A stretch of 64,000 nucleotides of DNA from positions 1-64,000 of the forward strand of contig JAUTCS010000106.1 in assembly GCA_030673825.1 (NCBI GenBank), written 5' to 3'. The position numbers were made by a program, and so were the translations under genes. Every line of letters begins with the position of its first letter. Within the stretch, counting starts at the first letter, position 1. The notes under the pieces were generated by a model. That model was not told the DNA's origin, ran no database searches, and saw only the letters and a list, made by a program, of their open reading frames with translations. Positions 33,508 to 42,862 of the stretch are shown here, piece by piece. Origin of the DNA: Verrucomicrobiota bacterium JB024 (lineage in GTDB: Bacteria > Verrucomicrobiota > Verrucomicrobiia > Opitutales > Cerasicoccaceae).

Positions 33508-33602
33508 GAGAATGCCTAGGGTAGGGCTCCCGCGCCGCCTGCAAAGGGAAAAATGCGCAAACCCGGCGAAACTTTCTCCCGGCGGGCGGGGTTTCATCCG
33601 GC

Positions 33603-34178
33603 ATGTTCCACCACCTCAAAACCCACCTCATCACCTTCCTGGGCCTGCTGGCGCTGGGGAGTCCCCTCTGTCTGCAAGCGGCTTCCGGCAGCGCGAACAC
33701 CGCCTCGTATGTCAAGGCCCACATCGATCAGTACGATGGGAAGGCCGTCTCGCTCGACGTGGTGGCCCTGCGCCTGCTGAGTCCCTTTACCACCAACGAG
33801 AACTACGTCATGCTCGGGGCCGGCACTTGGGACGACGAGAACCGCTCACCCGGCGGGAAGATCCTCGTCATCGCCAACAAGGACGACAAGGACAAGCTGG
33901 TCAACCGCTATGGCACCACGGTCGAGCACGATGGCCGTGAAATCGACACCAAGAGCCTGCGCGGCACCGTCCACCTGGTCAATATCGACGGGTTTCCGCC
34001 CTTTATCTATCTCGACCTGACGGACGGGGCGTTCACCCCGACCGCGGAGCAGCTCCGTGAACTGGCCGGGCAGAATGACGGTCCCCGCGGTGAGCGCCGC
34101 GGTCCTCGTCCCGGACGCGGTAACAGCCCGGAAACCTCCGGCGACCTCGACAGCGACGGCGGTAACCTTCCGTACTGA
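33603..34178 (+). CDS. Secreted protein of unknown function
   Basis: Predicted protein of 191 residues with a signal peptide (1-27, ending LQAAS). The folded part (28-150) has mixed strands ([43 protein letters not shown]). The last 40 residues are Gly/Arg/Asp-rich and probably flexible. I recognise no family. It is divergent from ffh across 95 bases and ends at a strong terminator (34223-34256). Confidence 0.7.
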   Translation: MFHHLKTHLITFLGLLALGSPLCLQAASGSANTASYVKAHIDQYDGKAVSLDVVALRLLSPFTTNENYVMLGAGTWDDENRSPGGKILVIANKDDKDKLVNRYGTTVEHDGREIDTKSLRGTVHLVNIDGFPPFIYLDLTDGAFTPTAEQLRELAGQNDGPRGERRGPRPGRGNSPETSGDLDSDGGNLPY

Positions 34179-34222
34179 GCCCGCCCAGCATTCCGCTTAT
34201 TTTCTCCAAGCCCACCCCAAAG

Positions 34223-34256
34223 AAAAACCCCGGTCCGCACGCAGACCGGGGTTTTT
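34223..34256. terminator. Bidirectional-type terminator before serA
   Basis: A perfect 13-bp stem (AAAAACCCCGGTC with GACCGGGGTTTTT) with an 8-base loop. The A-run on one side and T-run on the other allow termination in both directions, here chiefly for the secreted-protein gene. Confidence 0.93.
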
Positions 34257-34329
34257 CGTTCCCATCTTGAGTTTGCCGCGCTGGAGGGTTGCAATTTTCA
34301 GGACCGGCGATTAACTCCCACCCTTTGCC

Positions 34330-35934
34330 ATGAAAATTCTGGTAGCCGACAAAATATCGCCCATTGGGATCGAATACTTGAAACAGCAGCCCGGCTTCGA
34401 AGTCGTCGTTGCCTGGGAAGCCATTGCGGACTGGAAAGCCTCCCCTGAGCAGGTCAAATCGCTCATCGGGGACGTGGACGGGGTCGCCGTCCGCTCCGAG
34501 ACCACGATCTCCGCGGACGTCATCGCCGCCGCCCCCAAGCTCAAAGTCGTGGGCCGCGCCGGGGTCGGCGTGGACAACATCGACATTGAGGCCGCCACCG
34601 AGCGCGGCATCATCGTCATGAACACCCCCGGCGGCAACACCATCGCCACCGCCGAGCTGACCTTCACGCACATGCTCTGCGGCACGCGCCCCGTTGCGCA
34701 GGCCGCCGCCTCGATGAAGGCCGGGCGCTGGGACCGCAAGCTTTACTCCGGCTACGAGCTCAACGGCAAGACCCTCGGCGTTTGCGGCCTCGGCCGTATC
34801 GGCGCGGAGGTCGCCAAGCGCGCCCTCGCCTTTAACATGACCGTCCTGGCCTTTGACCCGTACCTGACCCAGTCGCGCGCCGACGCCCTGGGGATCAAAA
34901 AGGTCGAGCTGGAGCAGGTCTTTACCGACTCGGACTACATCACGGTGCACATGCCGCTGACCGCCGACACCAAGCACATGATCGATGAGGCCGCCTTCGC
35001 CAAGATGAAGAAGGGCGTGCGCGTCTTCAATGTCGCCCGTGGCGGCATCATCAAGGAGTCGGCTCTGATCGAGGCGGTCAAGAGCGGCAAGGTCGCCGCC
35101 GCCGGTCTCGACGTGTACGAGGGCGAGCCCCTCGCCGACGACAGCGAGCTGCGCCAGCTCGACAAGGTCGTGCTCACCCCGCACCTCGGCGCCTCCACCA
35201 AGGAAGCGCAGGAGAGCGTGGGCGTGGAGATCGCCCACCAGATCGCCGACGCCCTTTCGGGCGGGATGGTTCGCAATGCCATCAACATGCCCTCCGTCGA
35301 TCCGAAAAGCCTCGAAGTACTCAAGCCGTACCTCGACCTCGGTCAGGCGCTCGGCAGCTTCGTCCAGCAGCTCGCCCCGCGCAACGTGCTCAAGCTGCGC
35401 GTGAGCTACTTTGGCAAGATCACCTCGCTGGACACGCTCCCGCTCGACCGGGCCGTGCTGCGCGGGTTCCTGCGCAAGATTTCCGATCACGTCAACGAGG
35501 TGAACGCCCCGAAAAAGCTCCAGGAGCTCGGCATCGAGCTGGAAACCGTCAAGAGCAACCAGGAGGCTGAGTACACCGAACTGGTCGAGGTCCAGGCTGT
35601 CTGCGCCGACGGTAAGACCCGCACCGCCGCCGGGACGCTCTTTGGCAAGGCCCAGCACCCGCGTATCGTGACCATCGACGGCCACGGCGTCGAGGTGAAC
35701 ACCAAGGGCATCCTTCTCGTCTTCAAGAACAACGACGTGCCCGGCATCGTCGGCTTCCTCGGGACCGAGCTGGGCAAGGATGGCGTCAACATCGCCAACA
35801 TGTCCATGAGTCGCGACAGCGGCGAGGGTTGGGCGATCAGCGTGTTCGAGCTCGACAGCGTGCCCTCCGAAAAGGCGCAGGCCGAGATCATCAAGCACGA
35901 GGCCATTCTCAAGTTCCGCATCATCGAGCTGTAA
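34330..35934 (+). CDS. serA: D-3-phosphoglycerate dehydrogenase
   Basis: First step of serine synthesis, oxidising 3-phosphoglycerate with NAD+; 534 residues, the long type with an intervening (ASB) domain and a C-terminal ACT domain. The NAD site is GVCGLGRIGAEVAKRA-like (TLGVCGLGRIGAEVAK). Catalytic Arg is in NVARGGIIKES, Glu in GLDVYEGEPL and His in LTPHLGAST. The ACT domain (VFKNNDVPGIVGFLGTEL) suggests serine feedback. plsY follows after 45 bases. Confidence 0.97.
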   Translation: MKILVADKISPIGIEYLKQQPGFEVVVAWEAIADWKASPEQVKSLIGDVDGVAVRSETTISADVIAAAPKLKVVGRAGVGVDNIDIEAATERGIIVMNTPGGNTIATAELTFTHMLCGTRPVAQAAASMKAGRWDRKLYSGYELNGKTLGVCGLGRIGAEVAKRALAFNMTVLAFDPYLTQSRADALGIKKVELEQVFTDSDYITVHMPLTADTKHMIDEAAFAKMKKGVRVFNVARGGIIKESALIEAVKSGKVAAAGLDVYEGEPLADDSELRQLDKVVLTPHLGASTKEAQESVGVEIAHQIADALSGGMVRNAINMPSVDPKSLEVLKPYLDLGQALGSFVQQLAPRNVLKLRVSYFGKITSLDTLPLDRAVLRGFLRKISDHVNEVNAPKKLQELGIELETVKSNQEAEYTELVEVQAVCADGKTRTAAGTLFGKAQHPRIVTIDGHGVEVNTKGILLVFKNNDVPGIVGFLGTELGKDGVNIANMSMSRDSGEGWAISVFELDSVPSEKAQAEIIKHEAILKFRIIEL

Positions 35935-35979
35935 GGCCGCGGCACTCATGGTAGTGCTTTTCCGGATACACTTAAAACT

Positions 35980-36588
35980 ATGCCCAACCTGATTGAAGTC
36001 ATCGGTGTGGCCCTCGTGGGCTACCTCATCGGCTCGGTGTCCTTCGCTGTGCTCATCGCGCGGCGGGCTGGCGTCGATATCCTCAAGGAGGGCAGCTGCA
36101 ACCCCGGCGCGACGAACGTCAAGCGCGTGCTGGGCAAGCGCGCCGGTAACCTGTGCTTCGGGCTGGATTTCCTCAAGGGGCTGGTGGCGGCCGGTTGGCC
36201 GCTGCTGCCTTTCGTGGGAGCCAGCGAGCCCGTCCACCTTGGCATTATCGGCCTCATCGCCGCCATCCTCGGGCACAGCTTCTCGCTCTTCCTCGGGTTC
36301 AAGGGCGGCAAGGGCGTAGCCACCACCATGGGCGGCCTGCTCGCGCTGGCGCCGCTCGTGCTGGGGCTCGGGCTGGTCACGTGGGTGGTGGTCTTCTACA
36401 CCTCCCGCTACGTCTCGCTCGCCTCGCTCGCCTTCGGCGTGAGCCTGCCGCTCTTCGGGCTGTTCTTCGTCGCGGACGCGTGGCTGATGGTGTTCCTCGT
36501 TGCCCTGGCCGTGCTCATCATCGTCCGCCACCGCTCGAACATCCAGCGCCTGCTCAACGGCACCGAAAACCGCTTCACGAAGAAGTAA
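35980..36588 (+). CDS. plsY: Glycerol-3-phosphate acyltransferase PlsY
   Basis: Inner-membrane acyltransferase that uses acyl-phosphate to make lysophosphatidic acid; 202 residues with about five hydrophobic helices. The three PlsY motifs are visible: GSCNPGATNVKRVLGKRAG, then DFLKGLVAAG, then GHSFSLFLGFKGGKGVATTMG. The final RHRSNIQRLLNGTENRF is also typical. It follows serA; the next gene is the AraC-type regulator after 79 bases. Confidence 0.97.
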   Translation: MPNLIEVIGVALVGYLIGSVSFAVLIARRAGVDILKEGSCNPGATNVKRVLGKRAGNLCFGLDFLKGLVAAGWPLLPFVGASEPVHLGIIGLIAAILGHSFSLFLGFKGGKGVATTMGGLLALAPLVLGLGLVTWVVVFYTSRYVSLASLAFGVSLPLFGLFFVADAWLMVFLVALAVLIIVRHRSNIQRLLNGTENRFTKK

Positions 36589-36667
36589 GGAGTACTCTGG
36601 GCGGGGCTCTTTTTTCCTGAATCGGCTGGACAGTCGATGGGCCCCGGTGTTTTAGAAGAGGGACTCG

Positions 36668-37699
36668 ATGCCCAAGCCTTCCTCCATATCGACGTTGGAG
36701 CGTTTCTGTGAGTACTGGGAAAAAATCACCGGCTTACACATCTGCATCTACGATTACGCGTATTTTTCGATCGAGAGTGACTGGCTGGAGTTGCCCTATG
36801 TCCGCTGCACGCACTGCTCCGAGTACTGCATGCTGGTGAAGTCGAACGAGGAGGCCTTCCACGAGTGCATCAAGACCGAGTCCCAGCGGACGGCGTTGGC
36901 GGCGAAGTCAAAAAAGCCGCTGTTGCACCGTTGCCATGCGGGAGTGCTGGACCTGGTCGTTCCCATCATCGTGGGATCACAAACGGCGGGTGCGGTCTTT
37001 ATCGGGCAATGCGCCCCGTCCGACAAACGCGAGCGCAACAAGTACATCAAGTCCATTGCGAAAAAGTACACGCTGGATACCGCTCAGCTCGAAAAGGCGA
37101 TGGAAGGCCTGATGGATACGGAAAAGGCGGGCCTGATGGAGTCCAAGGATGTCGCCTATTTCGTGGCCGAATACATCCGCCGCATCATGGGCTCGGCGAT
37201 TCACATGAGTATCGTCGATGCGGCGGTGGTCTTTAATGCCGCCGGAGAAGTCGATGTGGCGCGCATTCCGAACTATTTTCTCGACCAGATCGCGGCGAGC
37301 TCCCGCAAGATCAAGCATGCTCTCGAACGCATCCGCAACGGCTACTGGACAGACATTCCCCAGGCGACCCTGGCCAAGGAAGCCGGGCTGTCCGAGTCGC
37401 ATTTCAGCCGTCTTTTCAAGAAGCAGACCGGGATGACCTACCGCCGGTGTCTGGTGGAGGCGCGCCTGAGCGCGGCTGTCTGGTTAATGAAAAAAACGGA
37501 CCTGAACAACAAGCAGATCGCCGAACTGCTCAACTACGGGGAGGCCTCATCCCTGCACCGGGCGATCCGCATTCACACCGGTACGACCCCGACCGACCTG
37601 AGACGGCGACAGCCCATGCCTTGGTATATGAGCAAGCAGAATTGGCTGCCAGAGTTGGGGGAACCGGGGCCTGACGACGGTCACGGACACGAGCTCTAG
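36668..37699 (+). CDS. AraC-family regulator with PocR sensor domain
   Basis: Transcription regulator of 343 residues. The N-terminal PocR domain (about 10-180) shows its cysteine set, CTHCSEYC (Cys47, 50, 54), Cys67 and the HRCHAGVLDLVVPI block with Cys89. PocR domains bind small organic ligands. The C-terminal AraC/XylS DNA-binding domain (about 220-320) has ATLAKEAGLSESHFSRLFKK and NKQIAELLNYGEASSLHRAI as its two helix-turn-helix units. It precedes a secreted glycan-active cassette on the same strand and probably controls it, likely through direct repeats at 37767-37783. Confidence 0.92.
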   Translation: MPKPSSISTLERFCEYWEKITGLHICIYDYAYFSIESDWLELPYVRCTHCSEYCMLVKSNEEAFHECIKTESQRTALAAKSKKPLLHRCHAGVLDLVVPIIVGSQTAGAVFIGQCAPSDKRERNKYIKSIAKKYTLDTAQLEKAMEGLMDTEKAGLMESKDVAYFVAEYIRRIMGSAIHMSIVDAAVVFNAAGEVDVARIPNYFLDQIAASSRKIKHALERIRNGYWTDIPQATLAKEAGLSESHFSRLFKKQTGMTYRRCLVEARLSAAVWLMKKTDLNNKQIAELLNYGEASSLHRAIRIHTGTTPTDLRRRQPMPWYMSKQNWLPELGEPGPDDGHGHEL

Positions 37700-37766
37700 G
37701 CCTCTGGCCACTAAACAGGTGTAGTGGATGTTCGCTGGGCAGGGTGAGCATGTAATGATAAACTAT

Positions 37767-37783
37767 TGGCATTAAGTGGCATT
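37767..37783 (+). promoter_or_regulatory. Direct repeat TGGCATT, 10-bp spacing; possible operator
   Basis: TGGCATT occurs at 37767-37773 and again at 37777-37783, one helical turn apart. About 10 bases later a weak promoter-like pair follows: TTGCGG (37785-37790) and TAATGC (37807-37812), 16 bases apart. In the 156-base gap between the AraC regulator and its putative target, this is a reasonable operator. It has not been tested. Confidence 0.4.
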
Positions 37784-37855
37784 GTTGCGGAGGGGTTTTT
37801 CTGCAATAATGCTTGCGTATTCATTCTCCCAACAACCCTGACGAATTCACCCATT

Positions 37856-38755
37856 ATGAAATCTGTATTCAGTACCCTGACCCATTCCCGTGCTCTTTGC
37901 TCTTCCCTTTTTCTGCTGGGCGGTGCGCTCGCAGCGAACGGCATCACCGTTTACAGTGAAGACTTCACCGGGCAGACTTCCCTGAGCAGCGATTTTACGG
38001 TTACTACCCAGCCCGGGGTCACCTATGGCGTCTCGACCACCGAAGGAAATCCGGCCCCCAGCATGAGCCTGGTGGATACGGGGTCGTCGTACGGTTCGGC
38101 CTATGTGCAGGGCTCGCACTGGAACTCCTTTGGCACGGGCAACCCGGGCGAGCACATTTTCCAGGTCAGTTGGGATTGGCGGGTTGACGCCTCGACCAGT
38201 GCGATCGGGTCCAACTCCACCATGCGCTTCAACCTGTCCCTGAGCGCGACGGGTGCGACGGGGAGCAAGATCTCGGTCGGTTTCGGCCACGCCACGATCA
38301 ACGGCACGGACACCAATTTCTTTTACGCCGGCGGTGCCAGCGCGGCCCCGTTCCCGAGCTCGGCCAATGCGATCGGGTTCAACGGCACCACGCTCGATGA
38401 CGGGTTTAATTTCGGGGCCTACAGTACCACCGGCTCGGAGAACAATACGGACGGCAACTACTATCGTTTTACCCTGACCTATGCCGACAACGCCACGACG
38501 GCGGAGCTGACCGTGTACAACACCGCGGACGAGAGCCAGTCGGCCACGGTGACGATCACCGGCCTGACCCCGACCAGCGTGTACAACACCAATGGCCGCA
38601 GCTTCGAGGTCGTGGCCGGTGGCGCCGGGACCGGCACATCCTACTTCGATAATATCGAACTGGCCGCCATTCCCGAGATATCATCCACTTCGGCCATGTT
38701 CGCGATGGCTTCGCTGCTGACCTGCTGGCTTTTCAAGCGCCGCCGGTCCCGCTAA
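37856..38755 (+). CDS. PEP-CTERM-like secreted beta-sandwich protein
   Basis: Surface protein of 299 residues. A signal peptide (1-27) precedes a Ser/Thr/Gly-rich chain of beta strands that begins YSEDFTGQTSLSS and ends TGTSYFDNIEL, the open-and-close pattern of LamG/concanavalin-like jelly rolls. The C-terminus has an atypical PEP-CTERM tail: IPEISS, a hydrophobic helix (MFAMASLLTCWLF) and KRRRSR, so it may be handled by an exosortase. The frame is open 30 codons upstream, but the ATG at 37856 starts the signal peptide. It probably binds or presents glycans; this is inference. Confidence 0.82.
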   Translation: MKSVFSTLTHSRALCSSLFLLGGALAANGITVYSEDFTGQTSLSSDFTVTTQPGVTYGVSTTEGNPAPSMSLVDTGSSYGSAYVQGSHWNSFGTGNPGEHIFQVSWDWRVDASTSAIGSNSTMRFNLSLSATGATGSKISVGFGHATINGTDTNFFYAGGASAAPFPSSANAIGFNGTTLDDGFNFGAYSTTGSENNTDGNYYRFTLTYADNATTAELTVYNTADESQSATVTITGLTPTSVYNTNGRSFEVVAGGAGTGTSYFDNIELAAIPEISSTSAMFAMASLLTCWLFKRRRSR

Positions 38756-38821
38756 GCTCCGCTTCCCGATCTTTCCCCATATTCCGCCTTGGGTCTTCCC
38801 GAGGACACGCACCGATTAGCT

Positions 38822-39442
38822 ATGAAAAACAAGCTAAGATACCCCGCTTTTACCCTGATTGAGCTGTTGGCCGTGATTGCTGTGATTGCCGTGCTGACCA
38901 TGATCGCCATCCCGGCTATCAGCTCGGGAATCCAGCGGGCGCGTACCACCGATTGCCTGAGTAACCTGAGGCAGTTGCAGACGAGCGTTCTTCAATACGT
39001 CAACGACAACAACGGCTTCCTGCCGGACAAGCCTAACGCCGAGTGGCTCGGCGAGCTGTGGCCGTATCTCTACGAGACCGACTACGTGCCCATCTATGGC
39101 AACAGTCTCCCGCTCGTCGGAACGGTTTTCTGCTGCCCGGAGGCTGACGGCTCGGATAACCCCGCACCGAAGCGCAGCTACGGAATGAACGCGCACCTGA
39201 TCGACAACAACGCCTTTACGCTGACGCACATGAGCCAGATCATCTATCCGGCAGATACCGCCAGCATCGCGGACAATGCGCTGGGGAGCATGCTCTCCGC
39301 CAGCCAGATGGCAGCCCGGCACAGCGGCCTCTGTAATGTGGCGTTTCTTGACGGGCACGTGGAGTCCATCGAGCCGACCGACGACATCGCCAAAGATTAT
39401 GCCTATCGTAGCGTATTCTGGAGAGGCGTCATTATTCACTGA
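38822..39442 (+). CDS. Prepilin-like H-X9-DG protein (orphan pseudopilin)
   Basis: Secreted protein of 206 residues with a type IV prepilin N-terminus: KLRYPA followed by FTLIELLAVIAVIAVL, Glu at +5 of the mature chain and cleavage expected after Ala9 (Ala instead of Gly). The C-terminus carries the prepilin-associated H-X9-DG motif: His167, nine residues, Asp177-Gly178 in FLDGHVE. Four Cys (45, 104, 105, 171) may form disulfides. No pilus or type II secretion genes are nearby. It is sandwiched between a PEP-CTERM protein and a glycosidase, so it may belong to a surface glycan system rather than a pilus. Confidence 0.9.
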   Translation: MKNKLRYPAFTLIELLAVIAVIAVLTMIAIPAISSGIQRARTTDCLSNLRQLQTSVLQYVNDNNGFLPDKPNAEWLGELWPYLYETDYVPIYGNSLPLVGTVFCCPEADGSDNPAPKRSYGMNAHLIDNNAFTLTHMSQIIYPADTASIADNALGSMLSASQMAARHSGLCNVAFLDGHVESIEPTDDIAKDYAYRSVFWRGVIIH

Positions 39443-39459
39443 CCAATTGTTTTTTAACC

Positions 39460-42400
39460 ATGTTTGATCGTTACTGTGTGGTCGCATCCTTGATGGGTGC
39501 GTTGGTGAGCTGTGTTTGCTTCGCCGAATCGTCTATCCTTGTTTCTCCGTCGATGGAGGACGCCAAGCTGCCGGATACCGTGCAGGTGGCGGACGAACAG
39601 GTCTTCCTGACCGGGTCGGCTTACGAGGTGAACTTTCCTGACGCAGCCGGCCAGATGTTCTGCCCCGCCGACATTGCGCTGCCGGAGGGAACACAGTTCG
39701 CGGGCTGCTGGATACGGGGGAAAGACGTACGGGCCAAGCTGGACTTTGTCTTCGCGGACGCGCAGGGGAGGGAGACGGTCGTCTCCACCAGCGGGCCGAT
39801 CGACAACTCCTGGGACTTCCGGGGCGTGACGCCGCCGCCGGGGGCGAGCACTCTGCTCGGGGTGCGTGTCGTGCATGGCAAGGGCGTTTCCGGTACCCTG
39901 TGGGTCAGTAACTGGATGGCCGATGAGAGCTCGCCCAGCGCGCACCGCGACTTTATCTGGCAGCTCAAATCGCTCGAATTTTCCAAGCGCTTCACCTACT
40001 ACCGCACGGGGCGGCAGTTCCTGTGGTCCGGTTTCGATGAAGACACTTTTCTGCCCGTCGGGTGCGTCCTGAGCGATCCGGAGCAATGGTTTTACCTGCC
40101 GGAGGAGACGCCATACCTCGCTTATGGCCTGAGCACGAATCCGGCGCCTGCCGACGGGAGCAACCTGGCGATTGTCGTCCAGAGCGCCTTGAACACGGGC
40201 CAGATCATTGATACTCAGACCTGTGAGATCACCGATTACGATCCGCAGACGGATAACCTGGACCGGATACCTTTACACCTGAGCGAGCCGGGTTCGTATC
40301 AGATCACAGCCTCGGTCTATGAAGACGGTGTCTATATCGGCTCGCGTCAGTTTGTGCTGACCGTTTCGCGGAACACCCAGCCGGAGAGCTATCCCCATGA
40401 GACCAACGGGCAGGCGGGACAGCTGGTGTGCACGCCCTTGCTCAGCGGCGGGCATCCGGTGTTCGAGGCGGGTGAGCCGGTCGCTCTGGACTGGCAGGGG
40501 CAGGTGCCCGCCGGGGGACCCGTTCAGTTGCGTTACGAGGTCTTTGACTACACCTATCACGCCTGCGGCACGGGCGAAGTCGAGGCCGAGGCCGACTCCG
40601 ATGGCCAGTGGCACGAATCGCTGACGCTGCCCGAGCTCGCCCCCGGCGCGTATTACCTGCGGCTGAAAGTCGTGCAGGACGGTCAATGCTACGGAGAAGC
40701 CTGGCAGATATTGGGTGTGCGTGCGGACCCCGAGGAGGCTCCGACCGGACCGGTCCGCGCCCCCGCGAGTTACGACGAGCTTTTCGGCCCCGAGGGCGGC
40801 CTGGCCATGCAGATGGATGTCTATCCGCTGGACAAGCATGTCGGCCAGTCGGTGGCGTACTGCATCGAGCGCAACGAGCGTGCGGATTCCACGCCCATCG
40901 TCTGCTTTTACTGGGGCGACCTGGAACCGCTGCCCGGCGTCTATCAATTCTCGCTCATCGATCAGTGGCTGGAGAAGTTCTCCGAGGCGGGCCTCCGGGT
41001 TTTTCTCTCCCCGATGATTATCGCTGACGTTCTGCCGGAGTGGATTTGGTACGACATCTGCCTGAATCAGCGCGGGACGGGGCGCTTTTCGCCCATGCTG
41101 GGGCACACCTATGTGTCGCCGTCGAGCCGACTCTACCGCGACAACCAGCTTAACTTCATCCGGGCCTTTGTTCGGCATTTCCGGGACAACCCCACCGTGC
41201 TCGGCTATTACTTTCCGCACAACGGGGCCGAAGGTTTTTATCCCTTTTTCTCAGACCCGGAATTGGTGCCCGATTATTCCGAGCCTGCCCGCAAGGCCTT
41301 TCAGGCGTACCTGCGCGATGAGCGGGCCTACACGCTGGCAGACATCAACGAGCGCTACGGGCTGAGCCTCGAAACCTGGGAGCAGCTCGAATGTCCTCTG
41401 CCGGATTTTGACGCGCCGCTGGACACGCGTCCCCAATGGCAGGACTTCATGGACTTCCAGCAGCACGTGGTCGATCACTGGGTCACGCGGGTCATCGAGA
41501 CCGCGCGGGAAGAAGACCCGGAGCGCCCCTTGCTCCAATACGGCTTATGGGGGTTTGGTGCGATCGAGAGCTTTCTGGATGTCTTTCATGAGAACCACGT
41601 CGTGTTGGGTAACGGTGGCTCGGACACCGCGGTGGCGACCTACCTGATGGGCCTGGCCAAGAACAACGATATCGTGGCCATCAGCGAATCGACGCACACG
41701 CCTCCCTTTGAGGCGGCTCTGAACCTGTCGGCTTTCAATAACCTGGGCACCGGGAACTTCCGTGCCAACGACCTGTGCTGGAATCACCTGGCGCACCGCT
41801 TTCAGGGCGATGCGGCCATCGATCCGCTACTCGACTATTACACCGCCTGGCAGCGCGAGCTGATCCCTCACCTGCGCAATGCACAGGTGGTGGGAAAAAC
41901 GGGCGCCGTCCTCGTCTCGCCTCGCAGTCTGATTCTTCGGACGCGCTACTTCTCGTCGCTGGCCTGGCTGCAGGATGCGGACTTTTCCGCGCTCATGTAT
42001 GGTACGCTGGAGGCGCGATGGATGCCTTCGTGGATCAGTGAAAACACGCCGCAGTGGGAGCGATTCTCGATGGTCTGGGATACCGGGATCGTCCAGCTCG
42101 ACACTGCCGCTCGGCAAAAAATGCGCGACTATGTGGCCGGGGGCGGGACGCTCATTACCAGTTTGAAAACGGACTCGCTGCCCGGTGACGGGCAGTCTCG
42201 GGCCAATGCCTTTTTCGAGGGGCTGGGGTTGCGTTTCGCGCAGGACAAACCCTTGTACGGACTCACCGCTCCACTCTTGGTGGACTCACCCCTCGGAGCC
42301 AAGGGGCAGAGCCTGCAACTCTCCCAGTGCCGCCCGCTTGCGGAGGTGCCGGACGGTGCGCAGGTGCTGGCCAGGGACTTGATGGGGCGGCCAGTCATTA

Positions 42401-42852
42401 TCCGCCTGCCGGACGGTAAGGGGGCTTTCCTCATCGTTTCCGGCCAGATCGACATGCGCGCCAACCCGCGACTGTACGCCTCCATGCAGCATGCCCTCAA
42501 TGGCGACAGCGAGGTGAACGTTTCTGACCGCGATGTCTGGAGTGCGCACCTGCGGGACGGCTCCAGCGACTATATCGCGCTGATCAACCGCCCCTCCTCT
42601 CTGCAACCGTACATGAACCCCAAGCAGGGCAAGGTGCCCGGCGGCATCAGCAAGGGGACCTGGAGCTTTGCCGGGGCCGATGACCACATGTTCTATACCG
42701 TGACGAACCTGCTGGACGTGGTCGACAGCCACAAGGTTCGCGGGCAGGCGCTCAAGGCCGGGATACCCTTCGAACTGCCATCGGGCGCGCTCGCTGTCTA
42801 TAGGATCAGCCCCGCCGCGCCTGAAGCGGCCAGCCTGCCCATCTCCAATTAA
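39460..42852 (+). CDS. GH42-like glycoside hydrolase (putative beta-galactosidase)
   Basis: Large secreted enzyme of 1130 residues with a signal peptide (1-22, SCVCFAES). Residues 25-430 are beta-sandwich modules. The TIM barrel starts near 450 and reads like family GH42: CFYWGDLEPLPGVYQF, the HNGAEG segment near residue 586 (likely acid/base Glu), a WQDFMDFQQHVVDHWV helix, and AISEST near 740 (possible nucleophile). A domain like the GH42 trimerisation domain follows (MRDYVAGGGTLIT, about residue 888). The usual Asn-Glu pair is not exact, so another clan GH-A family is possible. It lies 17 bases after the prepilin-like gene. Confidence 0.8.
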   Translation: MFDRYCVVASLMGALVSCVCFAESSILVSPSMEDAKLPDTVQVADEQVFLTGSAYEVNFPDAAGQMFCPADIALPEGTQFAGCWIRGKDVRAKLDFVFADAQGRETVVSTSGPIDNSWDFRGVTPPPGASTLLGVRVVHGKGVSGTLWVSNWMADESSPSAHRDFIWQLKSLEFSKRFTYYRTGRQFLWSGFDEDTFLPVGCVLSDPEQWFYLPEETPYLAYGLSTNPAPADGSNLAIVVQSALNTGQIIDTQTCEITDYDPQTDNLDRIPLHLSEPGSYQITASVYEDGVYIGSRQFVLTVSRNTQPESYPHETNGQAGQLVCTPLLSGGHPVFEAGEPVALDWQGQVPAGGPVQLRYEVFDYTYHACGTGEVEAEADSDGQWHESLTLPELAPGAYYLRLKVVQDGQCYGEAWQILGVRADPEEAPTGPVRAPASYDELFGPEGGLAMQMDVYPLDKHVGQSVAYCIERNERADSTPIVCFYWGDLEPLPGVYQFSLIDQWLEKFSEAGLRVFLSPMIIADVLPEWIWYDICLNQRGTGRFSPMLGHTYVSPSSRLYRDNQLNFIRAFVRHFRDNPTVLGYYFPHNGAEGFYPFFSDPELVPDYSEPARKAFQAYLRDERAYTLADINERYGLSLETWEQLECPLPDFDAPLDTRPQWQDFMDFQQHVVDHWVTRVIETAREEDPERPLLQYGLWGFGAIESFLDVFHENHVVLGNGGSDTAVATYLMGLAKNNDIVAISESTHTPPFEAALNLSAFNNLGTGNFRANDLCWNHLAHRFQGDAAIDPLLDYYTAWQRELIPHLRNAQVVGKTGAVLVSPRSLILRTRYFSSLAWLQDADFSALMYGTLEARWMPSWISENTPQWERFSMVWDTGIVQLDTAARQKMRDYVAGGGTLITSLKTDSLPGDGQSRANAFFEGLGLRFAQDKPLYGLTAPLLVDSPLGAKGQSLQLSQCRPLAEVPDGAQVLARDLMGRPVIIRLPDGKGAFLIVSGQIDMRANPRLYASMQHALNGDSEVNVSDRDVWSAHLRDGSSDYIALINRPSSLQPYMNPKQGKVPGGISKGTWSFAGADDHMFYTVTNLLDVVDSHKVRGQALKAGIPFELPSGALAVYRISPAAPEAASLPISN

Positions 42853-42862
42853 TACCTTCACC

